64,000 bases of DNA from Ammoniphilus sp. YIM 78166 (GTDB taxonomy: Bacteria; Bacillota; Bacilli; Aneurinibacillales; RAOX-1): assembly GCF_004522215.1 (NCBI RefSeq), contig NZ_SDLR01000003.1, forward strand, positions 806,001 to 870,000. Direction: 5' to 3'. Numbering within the stretch: the stretch's first letter is position 1; the number at the start of each line of letters is the position of its first letter. This document shows positions 61,341-64,000 of this stretch, one piece after another. The position numbers and the translations under genes are program-made. The notes beneath the pieces were generated by a model. It saw only the letters and a program-made list of their open reading frames with translations, did no database searches and was not told the DNA's origin.

Positions 61341-62648
61341 TCAAATCCCTCCTACGAAACGTTTCGGACAAAGTATCCATTGCGGGTCGACCGCCCTCTT
61401 AATTCCTTCTAATAAGGAGAAATACAGAGGTTTCTCTCCCCATACATCCATTTGCTGACGAAGGGCAAGGTTAGCATGTTGAATGACGACATGTGCACGT
61501 TTAGATTTTGAAAAAGTTCGAATTTCTTCAATAAAATCTATATATTCTGATTCATCCCCGCGGAGAAAAACGCGTGAGATGCCGTGACCTGCTCCCCCAT
61601 GGGAAAGAATTTGCAATTTACGCTTATGGGCAGCTTGTTCACAGAATGAAAGAATATCGATCACATCCATATTGTTACTTGCGATCTTAAGACCAAGTAC
61701 CCTCGCACTGTCTTCTTCTGCACTATTGTGAGAAATGTGTGAGAAAGAAGTCCACCAACGCTCAGCGTCCTCCTTGTACAAAACATGCATAATTGCTCCT
61801 TCTGGCTTATGCTGTTCCGTCCATTTTACCTGGTACTCCACGGCTTCCTTAACATCTTCAAAGGCAATGGCTAAACCGTAACCGTTGTGCCCATTGCTTT
61901 GTTGGTTAAGGGAGGGATTCAGAATTTCAAGCGAATGAGGTTCATTAAAGGAATCTTGGAGAGTGATGATAAAGTTTTTTAGATTTGCGAGAACAGCTTC
62001 TGTAAAGGTTAATAGGACAAGAGCCTCGTATTTAGGCATAGGCCGAAGCTTTAGCGTGACTTCACTCATAACAGCTAGGGTTCCCATGGATCCAATAAAA
62101 AGCTTATTCATATCATAGCCGGCTACATTTTTAACAACCTTACCGCCTGTACGAATGACTTCTCCATTGGGATAAACCAGCCGAAGACCAATGACCAAAT
62201 CCCGAGCAGAGCCATATCTGCATCTTTTAGGACCGCTATCATTGGAAGCCATTACACCTCCGATGGTAGCCCATTCTGGCCAAGAGGGATCTAGGGGGAG
62301 CATCTGCTTATTTTTGCGAAGATATTCTTGAATTACTTTTATTGTTGTCCCAGATTTCACCGTCAACGTCAGGTCCCCTTCTGAATATTCAACAACCCCC
62401 CCATATTCTGACAATGACAGCACGAGGTCGGCATTAGGCTTGATACCGCCAAAGCCTCTCTTCGTTCCTCCCCCTTCAGGGATGACGCTCAGACCTTGTT
62501 CATATGCGTAATGAAGTAAGGTAGATATTTGATCTTCTGATTTGGGATAAACCACAAGCGATCCATTATTTCCTAGCGGATGATAGTCTCCGACTTTTTT
62601 TGAGATCTGCTCTTTCTCTAGTAAAGACTCCAATGTTGCTAACACCAT
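61341..62648 (-). CDS. glcE: glycolate oxidase FAD-binding subunit GlcE
   Basis: A 435-residue FAD subunit. VIPEGGGTKRGFGG (about 55-68) and IGGVMASNDSGPKRCRYGSARDLVIGLRLVYPNGEVIRTGGKVVKNVAGYDMNKLFIGS form the PCMH domain typical of GlcE. First gene of the glcE-glcF-glcD-permease operon, with a promoter upstream. Works with GlcD and GlcF. Confidence 0.93.
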   Translation of the reverse strand: MVLATLESLLEKEQISKKVGDYHPLGNNGSLVVYPKSEDQISTLLHYAYEQGLSVIPEGGGTKRGFGGIKPNADLVLSLSEYGGVVEYSEGDLTLTVKSGTTIKVIQEYLRKNKQMLPLDPSWPEWATIGGVMASNDSGPKRCRYGSARDLVIGLRLVYPNGEVIRTGGKVVKNVAGYDMNKLFIGSMGTLAVMSEVTLKLRPMPKYEALVLLTFTEAVLANLKNFIITLQDSFNEPHSLEILNPSLNQQSNGHNGYGLAIAFEDVKEAVEYQVKWTEQHKPEGAIMHVLYKEDAERWWTSFSHISHNSAEEDSARVLGLKIASNNMDVIDILSFCEQAAHKRKLQILSHGGAGHGISRVFLRGDESEYIDFIEEIRTFSKSKRAHVVIQHANLALRQQMDVWGEKPLYFSLLEGIKRAVDPQWILCPKRFVGGI

Positions 62649-62778
62649 AACTCACACCCTCTCCTCTGACGACGAATTCTATTACAGTTTGTATTACAGT
62701 CGCTTTCTAGTCTGCTAGCCTATCCTGTATACTTATCAGATATGTGATATGTGATATGAAAAGTCTGCCTTATTAGAC

Positions 62779-62807
62779 ATTTTATTTGTCACACTAGACT
62801 TTGTCAA
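62779..62807 (-). promoter_or_regulatory. promoter of the glcEFD-permease operon
   Basis: On the minus strand TTGACA (62802-62807), 17-bp spacer, TAAAAT (62779-62784). Repeats of TAGAC/GTCTG occur around it (62773-62778, 62795-62800, 62763-62767), possible sites for the adjacent FadR-type regulator. Confidence 0.6.
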
Positions 62808-62853
62808 TGTATTATAACAAACATTCAAAAGTAATCATTGTTATATTTTTTGC

Positions 62854-62882
62854 AAATAGAATGGGCTTTTGCCCATTCTATT
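62854..62882 (-). terminator. terminator of the FadR-type regulator gene
   Basis: Stem AATAGAATGGGC/GCCCATTCTATT around TTTT, overlapping the regulator's stop codon. Confidence 0.7.
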
Positions 62883-63579
62883 TTGTCTGTAAACGATTCA
62901 GCAAACTCTCAACATACGTCAAGTGTTCTATAACACTTGCTCGTGCCTCGGAAGGGCGTCCTTCTTTAATTGCTGAGTAAATATTTTCATGTTGTACCAC
63001 GATTTCGCGGGTAAGCTGAGGGTCCTCCATGATGATTTGGTGACAGCCCTTAATGGCAATCTTCATGGTTGAAGAAATGGTCTCGAGCAACAGGACCAAT
63101 ACTTCGTTTTTAGTTGCCTTAGCAATCGCTAGGTGAAATTCATAGTCCGCTTTCCATCCTTCTATTGTTTTTGCTTCTTTAATTTGATCCATCTGTGTTC
63201 TAATCCGATGAATATCCTCTGGATCACGGGCTTGAGCTGCCATTTCCGCAATTCCAGCTTCAAGAATCTTTCTTACATTAAAAAGCTTATGTATATCCGT
63301 TTGGTTCAATAACCGGATTTCATCAAATATCCGTGAGTAATCATACGATTTAACGTAAGTTCCTTCACCCCGCCGCACATCTACTAAACCCTTCCCCTTT
63401 AGGGTGGTAATGGCATCCCGTATCGCTGTTCGGCCAACATTAAATAAATCACAAAGTTCACGTACGGAGGGAAGTTTTTCACCTGGCTGCACTTTTCCTG
63501 TTTCAATCCATTCCTGAAGCTGATCAGCTACAAGTTCGGATATTTTCTTGTTGGAAATTTTTTGGATTTCTAGATCCAT
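62878..63579 (-). CDS. GntR/FadR-family regulator of glycolate genes
   Basis: A 233-residue regulator. Winged helix: QVQPGEKLPSVRELCDLFNVGRTAIRDAITTLKGKGLVDVRRGEGTYV-type (about 32-78; the visible sequence reads KVQPGEKLPSVREL). The helical FCD effector domain has metal-binding Asp/His residues (EFHLAIAKATKNEVLV, QHENIYSAIKEG, HL). Located just upstream of glcE in the same direction, it probably senses glycolate or a similar acid (GlcC/LldR-like). ATG 63579 was chosen over an upstream GTG. Confidence 0.9.
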   Translation of the reverse strand: MDLEIQKISNKKISELVADQLQEWIETGKVQPGEKLPSVRELCDLFNVGRTAIRDAITTLKGKGLVDVRRGEGTYVKSYDYSRIFDEIRLLNQTDIHKLFNVRKILEAGIAEMAAQARDPEDIHRIRTQMDQIKEAKTIEGWKADYEFHLAIAKATKNEVLVLLLETISSTMKIAIKGCHQIIMEDPQLTREIVVQHENIYSAIKEGRPSEARASVIEHLTYVESLLNRLQTK

Positions 63580-63721
63580 AGTTCCATACACTCCCGTTCA
63601 GTAATCATTCTGTTTCTTCCCATCTTACCTGATACGATAGTGAATCTCCATGAGAACATATTTTTGTTAATGATTTCATCGATGGTATAATTTTCTCAGA
63701 GCAAATGGGAGGGAATAAATC

Positions 63722-64000
63722 ATGGTCATTGATTACTTTGTCCGAAATGAGAACGAGGCCTCTCTCGTGAAAAGAGCAGATGAATTGGCCATCATCCTTT
63801 CTCAACGAGCAGAAAAGCACGACATAGAAGGTTCATTTCCATTCGACAATTTCGCGGATCTTAAGAAAGCCGGTTACTTAAAACTCACTGTTCCTAAGAA
63901 ATACGGCGGTGAGGAGATTTCTCTATATGAATTGTTGCTAGTACAAGAGCGTTTGGCTCGCGGCGACGGCTCTACGGCCCTAGCGGTAGGCTGGCACCTA
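63722..64000 (+). CDS. acyl-CoA dehydrogenase, N-terminal part
   Basis: The first 93 codons of an acyl-CoA dehydrogenase family protein, cut by the window edge. RADELAIILSQRAEKHDIEGSFPFDNFADLKKAGYLKLTVPKKYGGEEISLYELLLVQERLARGDGSTALAVGWH is the helical N-terminal domain. GGGAGGG precedes ATG 63722. Divergent from the FadR-type gene. Substrate not deducible from this fragment. Confidence 0.88.
   Translation, partial: MVIDYFVRNENEASLVKRADELAIILSQRAEKHDIEGSFPFDNFADLKKAGYLKLTVPKKYGGEEISLYELLLVQERLARGDGSTALAVGWHL

Overview
This roughly 42% G+C window looks like chromosomal DNA of an aerobic, endospore-forming member of the Bacillales. Spore-linked genes are scattered through it: spo0M, pdaA, a YheC/YheD ATP-grasp protein, two YjcZ-like miniproteins, a YozQ-like protein, a YteA-like DksA/TraR protein and ypjP/CvfC-type genes. 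An oxalate/formate-type MFS transporter, formate-dehydrogenase-like enzyme, FdhD, isocitrate lyase and a complete glycolate oxidase-permease operon would suit a C1/C2-acid user such as the Ammoniphilus/Aneurinibacillus group. That placement is inference.

Layout. 1-12.9 kb: small hypotheticals, a MaoC-type hydratase pair, yjbQ followed by a 52-bp tandem repeat, ypjP, a CvfC-like HEAT protein, a YeiH exporter divergent from a LysR regulator, an MBL hydrolase, a K+ channel and a DMT transporter. 13-21.3 kb (minus strand): a YoaE-like molybdoenzyme, then bioY-yhfT-yhfS behind a probable BirA operator, a split ThrE exporter and a ferredoxin-type nitrite/sulfite reductase. 21.4-33.2 kb: small and spore genes, an NlpC/P60 lipoprotein, an ABC-2 exporter, a two-component system, a phosphoesterase, a CNNM-type protein and speH. 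33.2-38.6 kb: fdhD, an FdhF/YdeP-like oxidoreductase, a DUF2294 gene and an OFA transporter. Both the fdhF-like gene and the transporter gene are preceded by an intrinsic terminator and by short hairpins sharing the form CAG-CGNNC-CTG.

38.6-43.6 kb: spo0M, an AhpC-type peroxiredoxin whose peroxidatic Cys codon is TGA (probable selenoprotein with a SECIS-like hairpin), a divergent HesB-like gene lacking the usual Cys, tRNA-His with a structured upstream region, and aceA. 43.8-47.2 kb: a Mu/Tn7-like insertion sequence with complex repeated ends, whose DUF6431 gene is broken by a 25-bp duplication. 47.2-56.5 kb: DUF1904, a MarR/MFS efflux pair, an erythromycin-esterase-family protein, an unassigned terminator-ended small RNA, ppaC, an FAD oxidoreductase, a phosphoesterase, pdaA and a Grx-TrxR fusion. 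56.7-64 kb: a glycolate permease-glcD-glcF-glcE operon with its FadR-type regulator, and the start of an acyl-CoA dehydrogenase.

Together: GlcDEF would make glyoxylate, AceA makes or shares it, the OFA carrier would exchange oxalate/formate-type acids, and FdhF/FdhD would handle formate. The most notable items are the selenocysteine peroxiredoxin, the shared leader element of the fdhF-like and OFA genes, and two candidate non-coding RNAs.
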